From Gracilariopsis chorda (lineage: Eukaryota; Rhodophyta; Florideophyceae; Gracilariales; Gracilariaceae), in assembly GCA_003194525.1 (NCBI GenBank), contig NBIV01000042.1:124001-188000 (forward strand): DNA of 64,000 nt, written 5' to 3'. The translations under genes were made by a program, and so were the position numbers. Positions 10,532 through 21,115 of this stretch are shown here, piece by piece. Under the pieces are notes generated by a model. The model saw only the letters and a list, made by a program, of their open reading frames with translations. It was not told where the DNA came from and made no database searches. Every line of letters starts with the position of its first letter. The first letter of the stretch is position 1.

Positions 10532-13032
10532 GTGAACCGTTATGAAACTTTTAGCAGGGACGGATTCACAGAACGTCGAGATTCTAACGGAATGCCGGGA
10601 CGACGTAGCTCCGGTGGCCGCCCGAGTTCCGGGGGTTCGAATGGTGGGAGGAAAACATCGTACGCAAAGGCAAATTGCTTTGATGTGGTACTGCGGGACA
10701 GGGAGGCAATCGGGTCTATTTGCAAAGGATGCTGCAAGGAGATAAAGGATAGGCAGCGGCGTGCATCAGTCCTTAGCCTTCATGTGCTGTGGTGTCCCCG
10801 CTTTACTCAGGACATAAAAGAACGTGTACCTTCGGAATCGAGCGCACTACAGAAAGAGAGAGGGATCTTTTAGGCATCGGAACCCGACTCCAGCGGGAAG
10901 AGAGTTGGTTCCTTCTCTGCAGACTCGCCTGCAAATAAGATTCGCCGCCTTGAAGGCAGTGCTGAAGAAGCCCAAGCCCTCACTGTATCTCTATTAGAGG
11001 CATTGTCGAGCAAGCTTGGTCATTCCGTGCGCTCGACACTACGCAGTCCCGACCAAACGCATTTCTAAGGTTTCTAAAGTCGTCCGCCCCTTGGTATGCG
11101 AGGTCTTACTTTCCGTCGCGGTACTTGTTTACCGGACGGCAATTGGACGAACTGCACAAGTCTGTTTTCGAACGGGTGGCTTCGAGGCTGCGTTTTGCGC
11201 TACCGACCGGTTACGCTACTCTCATCTTCGACGGATAGAGTGACAGCACTGGGGCCCAGGTCGTTAAAGTTCTTCTTCGCACAGAAAGCTCCGGGCTCGG
11301 TTCGGGGCGAAGGAAGTTCTTTCTAGAATCGGTGTTCACCTCCCATGAAAGAGTGGGAGCGGAAAGTTATGTACGGATTGTTGAATCGGTATTGGAGAAG
11401 TTTGGGGATAGGGAAAGAATCTGTGCTGTTACGAGTGACAGTGCTCAATGCTTTCAGAATGCCAGGAAGGCTCTGACGCGAAAATGCCCCAAACTTGTTG
11501 GTGTACAAGATCAGGCTCATGTTGCAAACCTCTGAATGCAGGATATTGGAGGCTTGGCATGGATCAAGGATATTGTCGATACTGTCACTTGGATTACAAC
11601 CGAATTCAGGCATAAAATGAAGCTAGGAGCCCGCCTCAAGGAGGCGATAGAGAGCTATAACAGCACTATAGCTCGCGTATCGGACAATACCGTGCGAAAA
11701 ATGCCTCGCCATGCTGGCGAGGCAGCGGAGGGGATCTTTCGAGGTATGGATGGACGATTCCTTCTTCCTCCCTTTCCCGTAACAGCGGTAATGTTGCGTA
11801 AACCAGTCCGGACGCACTTTGCCTCCATTGAGGGCACGTTGGAAGCATTCCTTCGAACGCGAACCGTACTCCTGCACGTTTTGCAGTCCTATAACTTTGG
11901 ACCTAATCTGTGGATGGCATCGAAATCAGTTGAAAGGGAAAAGCGCAACAAGGTTATCTCTTTCATAGAGTCAAGGGTCTTTCTAGACAAGATAGAGGAC
12001 ATACACAAAATATTTAGGCTCCTTCGCCGTTATCTACGGGAGTTCGACTCAGATGATGCCAAGATCTTGGAAGTCGTACCGAAGACTATAGCCGTTAAGC
12101 TGGAAATGCGCAGATTGCCTTTAACTGCGTTTTATACTGCTGAACGTCGGGAAGAAGTCCTCCGATAATTCAATCGAAGAGAAAACGGACCGTTGGATGC
12201 CTCCATAAAGGTGCGTTTGTTAGAAGACATCCATTTTGCCTCACATCGTTTGGACCCGTACCGCTGTCCGAGGGATACAGACCCGTTTCTGAACCACTTC
12301 ATCTCCTTCTTAGAGTGGTATTGCTTGGGTCTGGAGGGGTCTACATCATCGCAGGGAACGGGAAAAGGTCGTGTGCTTCGGCAGTGTCTTCTCGAACAAT
12401 ATATGAGAATTGCATCTGAGTGGAACGACCAGAAGAATGTCGCCGAAAGCGATGATGTATACAAGGAGTTTGAGCAGATGCCGCTTGTTTATTGGAAATC
12501 GCTAGCAGACCGGCTGGAATACGCAGAACTACGGGAGTTCGCGTTAAGAAAACTTTCTATATCCCCTTCGTTTTGTGCAGCTGAACGCAGCTTCAGCATG
12601 CAAGGCAGAATTAGAACTAATGCCAGGAATCGGTTTCATACAGAAAAGGTGAAGAAACTGCCCTTTGTTCATTGGAATATGAAGTTGCTTGGCAATGCTG
12701 AACTCATACAGGCTGACTTCTGGCGATCCGTACACAGTAAAGAAGAGCAAGAGGAGGAGGAGTCCGAAGGAGACGAGGAGGAATTTCTGGAAGAGGGACC
12801 AGGAGGAAGGCACGGTACTGATGTTGAGGTCCTCGACCTGTTCGGGGAAGAGTACGAAGAGCTTCGCACGGTTGGATCTAATCTCAATGCTCATACGATC
12901 GGTTCGAGCGAACTGGTTACCTCCGCCATCAATAGTGAACGAATTCCAACAGAACAGCTCATTAATTTGCAAAATATGTCGCTGCGGCCGGCGGTAAGTC
13001 TCCTGCCATTATTTTTTTCACGAATGTGGTGA
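10532..13032 (+). pseudogene. hAT-superfamily transposase relic A
   Basis: The order of parts is that of hAT transposases. A BED-like zinc-binding segment comes first (ICKGCCKEI ... LHVLWC, about 10715-10800). A catalytic-core segment follows (VTSDSAQCFQNARKAL then VQDQAHVANL, about 11425-11532) and then MQDIGGLAWIKDI. The last part is the C-terminal dimerisation domain (PLVYWKSLADRL ... FCAAERSFSMQGRIR ... RNRFHTEKVKKL, about 12480-12660). From 11332 to 13032 one frame is kept, interrupted by TGA at 11533-11535 and TAA at 12166-12168; the N-terminal part is in a different frame. An acidic tail (EEQEEEESEGDEEEF) follows the dimerisation domain. No 8-bp target duplication or terminal repeat was identified. 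Related to, but clearly diverged from, the relic at 50202-52760. Confidence 0.8.
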
Positions 13033-14685
13033 CCTGATATAGGATCGGGCGGTCCGGCGGTTTGCCTCCTGGAGTGGCTGCATGGTACTTAAGAAAAACA
13101 GGCCTCATGCCATCGGGTCTGGGAGAGGAGGTTGTTGACATATGACGTAAGGTTTGCCTCACTTTTGCCTCTTCTATAACGAGCGGGGGTGGGAGGCTAC
13201 TTACTGTGGAGTGATGAGTTGGGAGTGTAGGGTTGGGGTGGAGTGCCGTTAATGTGTCTGCCGCTTGGTGTGAGGGGGGCACTGGCGGGATTTCTGTCGT
13301 TAGCAGGGCACAGGCTTTTGTTTATTCTCCTGCCAAGAAGGCTTTACGTGCCTTCTGCTGGGGGGAGTCACTCTGTGATTGAGCAGAGTTGGAACGAAGG
13401 TGGGCAACTCGTGCTTCATCCAAGAGTGTGTTCCCTTCACCTGCCATTGCCATGGAGATACGTCGTTTGATCAAGCGGCCGAGGGACAGAGAGTTGCTTT
13501 TTCTTGGATCGCCGCGCCCATTCTTGCGCAGTACTAGATTCGGTGTCGCAAAGATGCGCGCTAAAGTGTGAAGGTTCAGTGCTTCAGAGCGGGCTGTGTT
13601 ATAGTTGTTCAGAAGGTGGTAGTACAGCTCGATGTATGGGAGCCGTAGGCTTCGTGGAAGGAACTCGACGGTCGGTACGCGGAGGTTTAAGATCGTGGTA
13701 GTCGGGGCGCAGTCGCCAACTGTGGGTGGCAAAGGCATTCTGGTGGTAGTTTTTAGAGCGGTTTTTCTCTCTTTCTAAGACGAATTACGTCGCTTAGGCC
13801 GGCCACATCCATTGAGACGGCGTTGTTGGATCATTCAGCAATCGTTTGTGGCGTCACAGAAGAGGGCACAGTAGCCATAGGGAACCCATGTTTTTGATTT
13901 AAAGGCGTAGCATGTTCTTCTACGTTCGTTTCATGTAGGCTTGTAACTGGTTCAGGGGATGGATTTACCCGGCGGCGGAGGATGCAGGTGTGTCGTATCT
14001 CATCATCATCATTGTTGCATGCCTGTGCACGCGGTTCTTTCGGCGGCATGAGGTTCAAATCGCATGAAGGATTCCTATGCTTTAAAGCTTCAAAGAAGTT
14101 CTTCTCGTGTTCACACAGCGGTTCTGCAAAGTAGTATTGTGGCCCTCAGGTGGCGTTGGGAGATTCAAGTTGTTTAATTTCATCACGCAGTTTGAACGTC
14201 AATTTCATTAGGTCTGCTGTAGCGGACGATTCTGAGAAAAGGTCCAATATGTCGTTAACTGCAGTAAAGTTTAATTTTGTAAGCATTGGTAAGCCACGAT
14301 GTCGTAGAGCTGTCTCATAGAAACGTTTATAGGCAGGAAATATGAGTGGTACTGAACTTTTGGTTGCGTAAATGAGGAATTTGCGGGTGTCTGGTTTCTC
14401 TACTAGCGTCAGTGCCTTTCTGATGCGTTCTTCGGCAAAGCATCTGGTTATGTTAAATGGGTTCTTCAGGGCGTCATGGTCAGCTGATGTTTGAAGCAAG
14501 GCGGAAGCTTGTGGTTCGTGGCTGACGGATGGCGAGGCAGGAGTTTGAAATTCAGACTTTGTCGTGCAGATCAGATCCAGCGGATCTCCAGAAGATCCAC
14601 TGGATCTAACGTGGCCTTTTTCGCTGCTGAGAGGACAAGTGACAAGTAAATTGAATATACTCAACTTGGCCGCCAAGTTTGCCAA
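12962..14685 (-). pseudogene. Degenerate reverse-transcriptase-like (non-LTR type) fragment
   Basis: On the minus strand, 13282-12962 contains VRQTLRHMSTTSSPRPDGMRP followed by FVKKIMAGDLPPAAATYFAN. This resembles the start of non-LTR reverse transcriptase domains (a G/SPxGPDG-type motif, then a short helix with an xIxxGxxP motif). Upstream minus-strand pieces (13738-13322, with ARIFATPNLVLRKNGRGD and KRRISMAMAGEGNTLLDEARV; 14058-13831; 14685-14146) look like the N-terminal part of the same protein in several frames. The similarity stops abruptly near 12962, where the hAT sequence takes over, so the two elements are probably juxtaposed by insertion or deletion. No YxDD motif is present. Family assignment is tentative. 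Confidence 0.45.
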
Positions 14686-15026
14686 TTTTTGATGTCAAGT
14701 CTGGCCTACAAAGAGGACCGCAGCGGAACCTCCGGCTCTCTAGTAGCCCTCACTGGGCCCACTTAGTGCTCCAGTAGGGAAGCAGTGAGTGGTGCCAATG
14801 TCCTGGAAAGCACGGCCTCCCGGGGGCTGCCAGCGGGCACACATGCACACGTGTGCAAGCACAGGTCGTACAACTCTGCCACCTGTCATTTGTGATACAA
14901 GCGGGGCTTGGCGGATACATCATGAAAAAACATGAGTTTTCACAGTTTATGCATGAATAATCATGCAAAAAGAAGAAATGCATAAACTTCATGAAATCGT
15001 GGCTTCAAAGGAATGCCCTAAGGCCC
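14686..15026. other. Gene-free spacer
   Basis: No coding sequence is supported. A hairpin-like pair GTTTATGCAT / ATGCATAAAC lies at about 14945-14990, next to a run of CATGA-like words. This may be debris of a small non-autonomous element. Confidence 0.35.
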
Positions 15027-15232
15027 TGTCTACATATATGGACATGGAAATGGGTTTTTGGCACTGCACCGGGAAAAGAATTAGAAATAATTCATACTTG
15101 CTTAACGAACATTTAAAAAAAAGTCTGATAGAACGATTTCGAAGTTTCTCTTCCGTGGGGTCGCTCAAAGAGCGGCTCCAAAATCGTTGACAATGGACGA
15201 TATAGATATTTATCCATGTCCATATGCAGACA
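15027..15232. mobile_element. MITE-like element with imperfect terminal inverted repeats
   Basis: TGTCTACATATATGGACATG at 15027-15046 is mirrored by an imperfect inverted copy at about 15213-15232 (reverse complement begins TGTCTGCATATGGACATGGA), enclosing about 206 bp with no coding potential. Length and terminal repeats fit a miniature inverted-repeat transposable element, perhaps non-autonomous hAT or Tc1/mariner. No convincing target-site duplication is visible, so the superfamily is open. Confidence 0.55.
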
Positions 15233-16227
15233 GTGTGGGTTGTGTGTGCTCCATTCTAATTACAGATGGTGGCAAATAGAATCAGAACACAGCAATAAGA
15301 ACAATTACTCGGAGTCCGTCCTGGTCGTCCCCCTCGGCCCTCTCTGTGAGACGACTGGGCTACAAAAGTGTCCGGCCAGACACTGATGCGAACTTGTCCA
15401 GCGATACTTGTAGTGAGCTCCCACACTCTCCTTTCGTTTACTCTGAGCCTCATCGCTCCTTTTATAACACGGATATATCTTTCTGTTCTGATCTTTCATG
15501 TTTGTCAGCTATCGCAGTGCGCTACGATCAATTCCGGCGCGTGCCTTTGTTCAATTACAAAGTCCGATATCAATTTGGGACGTATACGTCTCATCACAGA
15601 CAGGGCCTAAGGCTAGGAGGTCCAGGACCTGGACTCCAGGGAAGCGCATCCCGTATTGTGGAATGTCATTGCTGCCTGCGGCATGCTCATTCTTGGCAAC
15701 GCGACGGCGCCAAATTCACTTGCATGTGAAACGTGAAGGATACAGGGGGCCTGCAAAGGTTTTCGATAGGAACACGGGTAGGAACGATGATCAGCACCGC
15801 TCCCGTGCTTTCATGAGGCCGTCATAGCTGTGGGCCAAATTAGGTGCAGTCCACTAAAAGTGTGAGTGGGCTCCGCTAATGCGGATTGATGAAGGAAACG
15901 CAAGCTCGATTCCGCTCTTCGGTTAGCCTTCAAGGCTACTGTCGTTGGGATCTACTTCATCCCCGTTACGCGCGACGCGTGTCTCCAAGGGAGAGCGGAG
16001 TGAAGCACAAGAAAAAGCAGGCAGGTAGATACTCGCATCCACCTGAAACTGTGAAACTGGTACAGGTAGCATTTTCACGTGCCCGAGTGCTTTACGTTTT
16101 GCCTTTGCTGCTGAAGCATTGTGAATCATTCAATCACCGCGTTGGCAACCAGTCAATCAACAGCGCTAAACTCCCGTGGTTAACTTACTATCGTCTATCA
16201 TCCGTATTATTGCGCCCCACTTTTGAC

Positions 16228-17424
16228 ATGACAATAGACCAACGTGCCGTGCGCCAACGCTCAAAAGGCAATATTACTTCTGCATCTGCCACGCAAGAGT
16301 CTGCTGCAGACGGAATGCCGCCGTCTATTCGGCAGCGCACTTTCTCAGAATCCTTGGCTTTCATAGCGGTGTTCAGCCTTGTGGCAGGTATAACCGCACT
16401 GACCGCGTATACCACTTTTCGACCTGCCTCAAAACCATGGGTTTTGCATCGTGATTCGTCCAAGACACCTGCTCTGGCAGCCAATGGAGTGCAGCACGAC
16501 GTATCAGACATTCGCCAGTCGATGCACATCGACTATGAACGACGACTAGAAGCGGCAACCCGAGGGGGTCGCAAGCTGCCTGTACTGACGTATCTCCGTT
16601 GGTTACACATCCCGAAAACTGGTACTTCCATAGTGAACACTTTTGTCCGATGGGGTTGCACAAATATATCGCAAGACACGTTCGTAGTTCCTCGACTGGA
16701 GAGACCGAAGGACCTCGAGGTATCTGTTGAAGCAACATTCATGTGGGATTGGTTCTTCCGAAACAAGACTGGGCGACAGTGGCTTGACGATCATTGCAAA
16801 GACCGGCTTGTCACCCCACATCCAACTACAAAGAAGAATGAGTACTCGTTTCACTTGCACCGACCGCTTCAGAGGTGGGAGATTCCTCACACCGCTTCAG
16901 TGTTTAGAATGCCGCGACAACGGTCATACTCAAATTACATGCATCTCAGCAAGCATTACAATGAATCCAGGCAGCCATTTGAAACACTTTACGACTTCCT
17001 CAAGAGAGAAGAGTTTTGGTCGCAGCACGCAAAGCTATTACTTGGCAGAAAATACCGCGATCAACGGGTCATCACCATTCCAGAAGCGCGCACAGCCGCA
17101 AAAATTGTATCAGACCACATTGCATTCGCTGGTCTTACAGAAGAGTTCCGCCTATCTTGCCGCTTGTTCCATGCCATGTTCGGGGGAGTTCCACACCTTT
17201 TGCAGTTCGAAAACGTGCGTCCTGGGCTTGACAGATATAAGCATAAAGGCCGAAGAACCGAATCCTTCAGATATGATGAGACGGAATTTAAGGACTGGCG
17301 TGATGAAGCTGATGAAATTGTATACGAGGCGGCCCGCAACCGTTTTTGGAACGACGTACGTAAATGGAAAGATGAAATTGAACTAGATGGATTGGGACCT
17401 GTACATATCAAGCAAAGCGTCTAA
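16228..17424 (+). CDS. Type II membrane carbohydrate sulfotransferase
   Basis: Predicted 398-residue protein from ATG 16228. The frame is open upstream to 15886, but those 114 codons look unlike protein, and starting at 16228 gives a standard type II topology: a short N-terminal tail, one hydrophobic segment (LAFIAVFSLVAGITALTAY, about residues 48-66), a stem and a lumenal catalytic domain. The 5'-phosphosulfate loop is HIPKTGTSIVNTF (about residues 126-137), and the 3'-phosphate motif is RMPRQRSYSNYM (about 226-237), with the usual R...S pattern. Such enzymes move sulfate from PAPS to sugar hydroxyls in the Golgi. In red algae they are candidates for agar or carrageenan sulfation, which is inference here. 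It converges with the Toc34-like gene, with 22 bases between the two stops. Intronless. Confidence 0.85.
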   Translation: MTIDQRAVRQRSKGNITSASATQESAADGMPPSIRQRTFSESLAFIAVFSLVAGITALTAYTTFRPASKPWVLHRDSSKTPALAANGVQHDVSDIRQSMHIDYERRLEAATRGGRKLPVLTYLRWLHIPKTGTSIVNTFVRWGCTNISQDTFVVPRLERPKDLEVSVEATFMWDWFFRNKTGRQWLDDHCKDRLVTPHPTTKKNEYSFHLHRPLQRWEIPHTASVFRMPRQRSYSNYMHLSKHYNESRQPFETLYDFLKREEFWSQHAKLLLGRKYRDQRVITIPEARTAAKIVSDHIAFAGLTEEFRLSCRLFHAMFGGVPHLLQFENVRPGLDRYKHKGRRTESFRYDETEFKDWRDEADEIVYEAARNRFWNDVRKWKDEIELDGLGPVHIKQSV

Positions 17425-17446
17425 AGAACAAAGTGGTTTAGCAGTG

Positions 17447-18874
17447 CTATTGAAGGCGAGACAGTAACAGCGCAGCAATTCCAATGACAACGTACTGTTC
17501 CCACCATTTCTTAGAAGGCGTTGGAACGAGTTGGAAGTCCTCTTCTCCTTCCTTTAACGCCTGTTCTAAGCAACTCAGGAATTGATCAACAAAGTCCGTT
17601 CCGTCACGAAGTCTTCGACGGCCGTTGATCAATGGGCAGCGTTCACTGTTCTCGAACAACACAACCGGAACTTTTGGACCGCGCTTCCACACCTTTCTCA
17701 ATGATTCACGAACGCGTCGAATCTGATCAAAGACCCATATCTCATAACTCAACTCTCCTGTTGGATGCGAGTGAGCGTGGGTCAGAATTACAATCATTCG
17801 ATAAAACATCTCATTCCCAAACAAACGTCGCACTTTCCGAACATGACTGCGAAACGATGTCTCACAAAACTCATCTAAACGCTCTACAAGGAGTACAACA
17901 TGTGCATTTTCTCCCTGAACGTCTTGCATTACCTCCTCAAAGGTACCATGTTCCAAATACACAACATCTTCATTATTATTCACCTCATCAAAGGCCACGC
18001 CCATTTCAGGTAATTCTACGAAAGAGAGCACTGCGTCATCTACTTTAACGTGCGCGAAGTCCGTTTTCATGGAGCCGAATGGCATGTTGTCTGAGATGGG
18101 GAAGTTTGGCCAGTTCACGGCAGCCAAATGACGTCTCTTGTCAGCTTCTAGTTGCTCGCTTTCTGACATTCTTTCGTGCGGGTCGTGGAATGTAAACGGA
18201 TTTGAGGGTGGGAGCAAGGTGCGGGAAAGCAAAGTTTGCAAAGTCGCGGACTTCCCGCTTCCTTGAGTTCCTGCGACTATAAAGGTGCAGTGAGAACCGG
18301 CAAGTGTTGCTATCTGGCGGGCAATTTCATCACCCTGCCATCGTTCATTGCGCATGACGTCCCGCCAATTGCTCGGGTGTGTGGCACCCGCTGCCTCAAG
18401 ACAGGCATCCCACTCTTCCTGATCCTTGTGACTAGCAACGTGTGCAACACAGCATAAGAGTTTCGGCCAGTTTCGTTGCAACCGTATGTCGAGCAGAGAA
18501 GGCACATTCTCTGGCGATATATTCATAAACACCGCGCCTTCGCGGAATAAATTGTAGCCTGCGCGAAATCCTTCGGGCGGATTATCTTCCAGCTCAAGTA
18601 TACGGCACAGACCAATACCAGTTTGCAAATCCTCCAGAGATAGATTCCGATGCGATAACCACGTGTGCACTGCTGAAAGAATGTTAGGCTTCGGAACGGG
18701 TCCCAGAATCTGACGGGGTCGTATTTCTCTCAGCACAGGCTCGGATGAGGCGGTTGTGTCCGGTTGCGTCTCAGAAAGCTCTGGTACTTCTGATTCCACC
18801 AAGGGTACAAGAGCGGCTAAGATCTTCTCGCGATCGATAGAATCATTACCATCCATTTTTCGTAAAGTCATCAA
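17447..18874 (-). CDS. Toc34-like plastid outer-envelope GTPase
   Basis: 475-residue protein of the AIG1/Toc GTPase family, which receives preproteins at the plastid surface. Visible motifs: P-loop GTQGSGKS (202-209); VVLLVERLDEF (326-336) and LFGNEMFYRMIVILTHAHSHP (351-371), which match the Toc34/Toc159 signature of an RLD box followed by an LTHA-type G4 region; a possible G5 (ENSER, 408-412); and a hydrophobic C-terminal tail (YVVIGIAALLLS, 461-472) typical of Toc34 tail anchors. The DxxG switch looks altered (ELPEMG near 287). The first about 190 residues are an extension with no motif I recognise and make it longer than plant Toc34 (about 310 residues). It could be a distant paralogue. 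A start six codons later (second ATG) is possible. Confidence 0.75.
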   Translation of the reverse strand: MMTLRKMDGNDSIDREKILAALVPLVESEVPELSETQPDTTASSEPVLREIRPRQILGPVPKPNILSAVHTWLSHRNLSLEDLQTGIGLCRILELEDNPPEGFRAGYNLFREGAVFMNISPENVPSLLDIRLQRNWPKLLCCVAHVASHKDQEEWDACLEAAGATHPSNWRDVMRNERWQGDEIARQIATLAGSHCTFIVAGTQGSGKSATLQTLLSRTLLPPSNPFTFHDPHERMSESEQLEADKRRHLAAVNWPNFPISDNMPFGSMKTDFAHVKVDDAVLSFVELPEMGVAFDEVNNNEDVVYLEHGTFEEVMQDVQGENAHVVLLVERLDEFCETSFRSHVRKVRRLFGNEMFYRMIVILTHAHSHPTGELSYEIWVFDQIRRVRESLRKVWKRGPKVPVVLFENSERCPLINGRRRLRDGTDFVDQFLSCLEQALKEGEEDFQLVPTPSKKWWEQYVVIGIAALLLSRLQ

Positions 18875-19855
18875 AGTCGTCCTCTTAACAAACTTGCATA
18901 GTGTTAAAGATCAACGTTCTGTTATGGAGTGATGATTGTTTGACCTTCTCGACAAAAACCATTTGCAAACCATACGCTTCTCAAGCACCTTTTCCGATCT
19001 TCACGGTGACCGAAACCTGCATCATTCCCACAAAAGCGCTCTACGATCGCGAATTCTTGACTATGGTTTACACACTCGAGATGGTCAAAGTCAAGGTGTC
19101 GGTGTGGTCGTCGGGTTAGGATGGCTGCAGCTTTCTCAACATGAGCAGCGGATCAGCGATATCCAAAACATATTTTGTCGTAAATTTTCGGGATGTGTTG
19201 CCCGCGAAAGTGCTATAAAAGGGCGCAGGTCGATCGCAACGGCCTCTGCCTTGAGGGAAAAGGTAGATCAAAAAGCCCGGCTTCCGACATACGTCACGGC
19301 GAACACCCTTTCCCATGAGTCTTCGCTGCAATCGGAGAGCCCAGAGTAACACCACTGCGATCAAAAGGAAGTTGACCGGCGCAGCTCATGTCCGGTTGAC
19401 GTCGACATGGATCGTACACTTCCGCAACAAGCTGTTTCATGAATGAGATGAATGAGATGAACGCGATCCCGATTTGGGTTGATCTCCACTCAGATCCAGC
19501 TCGGGTTTGCGTTCGTTCCCGCGGGACCGGCTGGTGGGTGGTTCCTAGCACTTTGTAGTACACGTAAGGCTTTGTGAAGTACTACATGGTTCATCCGGGT
19601 AGGTAAGAGATGATGGGAGAGTTCGTTGGACACCTCAGGAGTGCATCCAGCCGTCATCAAACTGTGCAAGTAGTCCACAATGCGTCTTATAACAGCATTA
19701 TGTTGAAGCTTTCTTGTAAGGAGAATTCCCCACCCCAGAGAAGGCCAACTTGTTCGGCTACTTACATCTGAGACAGCGAGTGCGCTCTCGTCTAACACGA
19801 ATGTTCAGTAGATTAGTACATAAACGAGGTATGCGAAATCTTTACAGCTAGAGCT
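18875..19855. other. Spacer between Toc34-like and 5MP genes
   Basis: About 1 kb with no supported gene. It should hold the promoter of the Toc34-like gene (to the left, transcribed leftward) and the 3' flank of the 5MP gene (to the right, also transcribed leftward). Short direct repeats (GAATGAGAT, twice near 19441-19458) occur. Nothing else stands out. Confidence 0.5.
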
Positions 19856-21115
19856 TTATTCTTCATCACTGCTTTCTTCCTCAGCCGTTTCCAACCATTT
19901 AACAAAAGGGACCATCTGTTCTCTAATGATGTTACTACTAGCAGCGCTTCCCTTTTCCAGTCTAGTACCGCGGTTGAACCATCTCAAGATGGCTTCTTCG
20001 CTCAGCACATCCTTCTGATAGAGCAAATGCACGACGTGACAAAACACGGGAATCTTAAGTAACTCCATGTCGGCACTGATATACGCCTGAACACGTTGAA
20101 TAAGCTCAACTTGCATGGTACCCGACTTGCACACATGTTCCAGTAGTGGGGCGCCCTTTTGCGTAGCTATGAGCAATGCCGTACGATTCTGTTGTGTCTT
20201 TCGTGACATGTTGACGGAGGATACTATACCCGACCACGAAGCATGCACGGTTTCAGCTTCAGTAAGTGCGGTTTCCTCCCTTGTAGAGTCTACGAACTGA
20301 CGCAATTCTTCGTTGGACACATTTCCCAAACGTTCCGCAATTCCATCTCTGAGGGTTCGGATGTTATCTGTTTTGACGCGGCGTTCATTCTGTTCGACGA
20401 GCTTGTCCAGACCCAGTCGCTTGAAGTGTTCGGAAAGATCGTCTGCAGAACGCGATCCAGACGGCATCATATTCACCATAGTACCCGTATCAATTCCGGC
20501 CGATTTGAGTAACATCATGAGTTTATCGACGGATTGATTGTTCTGATGGAGGTAGGAGGTGATGATAGCGGTCATGAAATCCAGAGCAATGCCTGAGGAA
20601 ATTGCGGATTGTGAAGAAAGATATTTCAACACACTGGGTGATAACATCTGACGTTCCAACATGCCCGCGACGGCAACGGCAAGATTGGAACGTGACTTAT
20701 TCTCAAAGACGGCCAAACAAGAAAGGATCTTCGTGAGCACGCTGTCATACCTAACGCGTAGGAAGGGCTTTCTTCTCATAAGCTGGTGCATGATGTCGAC
20801 GACGGCAAGCACCTGTTCGGGAGACTGTGCAGAAAACAAGCAGTGCGCAGTTGGGGTCGGGTTCATTCTAACGGCGCCACCCGGTTCGACAATGTTTCCG
20901 GCTATCATGACCTCGCAAAAGACCTCTCCATAACGGTTGTAGTCAAAGTCCTCAGAGGAAAGCACGGGGATGGCGTCCGGGGAGATGCTATGTTTTTCAA
21001 GTTGTTCGAAGAGTCGATTGCGAAACGAATCGGGATCGAGCTTTGTTTGAATGTTTCGCTTTCTGGTCTTCGGAATGCCTGTTCCCAGAGTGGGACGCAG
21101 TTCTTTCGACGCCAT
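19856..21115 (-). CDS. eIF5-mimic protein (BZW / 5MP family, W2 domain)
   Basis: 419 residues from ATG at 21115, the same length as animal BZW1/BZW2 (5MP). The start MASKELRPTLGTG, then KTRKRNIQTKLDPDSFR and YNRYGEVFCEVMIAGNIVEPGG, matches the conserved N-terminus of this family. The frame stays open about 114 codons upstream, but that stretch is low-complexity Ser/Pro/His and unlikely to be translated. The C-terminal W2 (HEAT-like) domain ends in WLETAEEESSDEE, the aromatic/acidic box by which eIF5, eIF2B-epsilon and 5MP bind eIF2-beta and eIF3c. Family members compete with eIF5 in the preinitiation complex and raise start-codon stringency. Cytosolic. Divergently arranged with the CBM48-TPR gene. 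Confidence 0.92.
   Translation of the reverse strand: MASKELRPTLGTGIPKTRKRNIQTKLDPDSFRNRLFEQLEKHSISPDAIPVLSSEDFDYNRYGEVFCEVMIAGNIVEPGGAVRMNPTPTAHCLFSAQSPEQVLAVVDIMHQLMRRKPFLRVRYDSVLTKILSCLAVFENKSRSNLAVAVAGMLERQMLSPSVLKYLSSQSAISSGIALDFMTAIITSYLHQNNQSVDKLMMLLKSAGIDTGTMVNMMPSGSRSADDLSEHFKRLGLDKLVEQNERRVKTDNIRTLRDGIAERLGNVSNEELRQFVDSTREETALTEAETVHASWSGIVSSVNMSRKTQQNRTALLIATQKGAPLLEHVCKSGTMQVELIQRVQAYISADMELLKIPVFCHVVHLLYQKDVLSEEAILRWFNRGTRLEKGSAASSNIIREQMVPFVKWLETAEEESSDEE

Noticed and set aside
10625-10645. GGGGTTCGAAT as a possible tRNA T-arm
   Set aside because: No acceptor or anticodon stem around it, and it lies inside the hAT N-terminal coding text.
15886-16227. Upstream in-frame 114 codons of the sulfotransferase frame
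   Set aside because: Composition is not protein-like, and starting at ATG 16228 gives a normal type II membrane topology.
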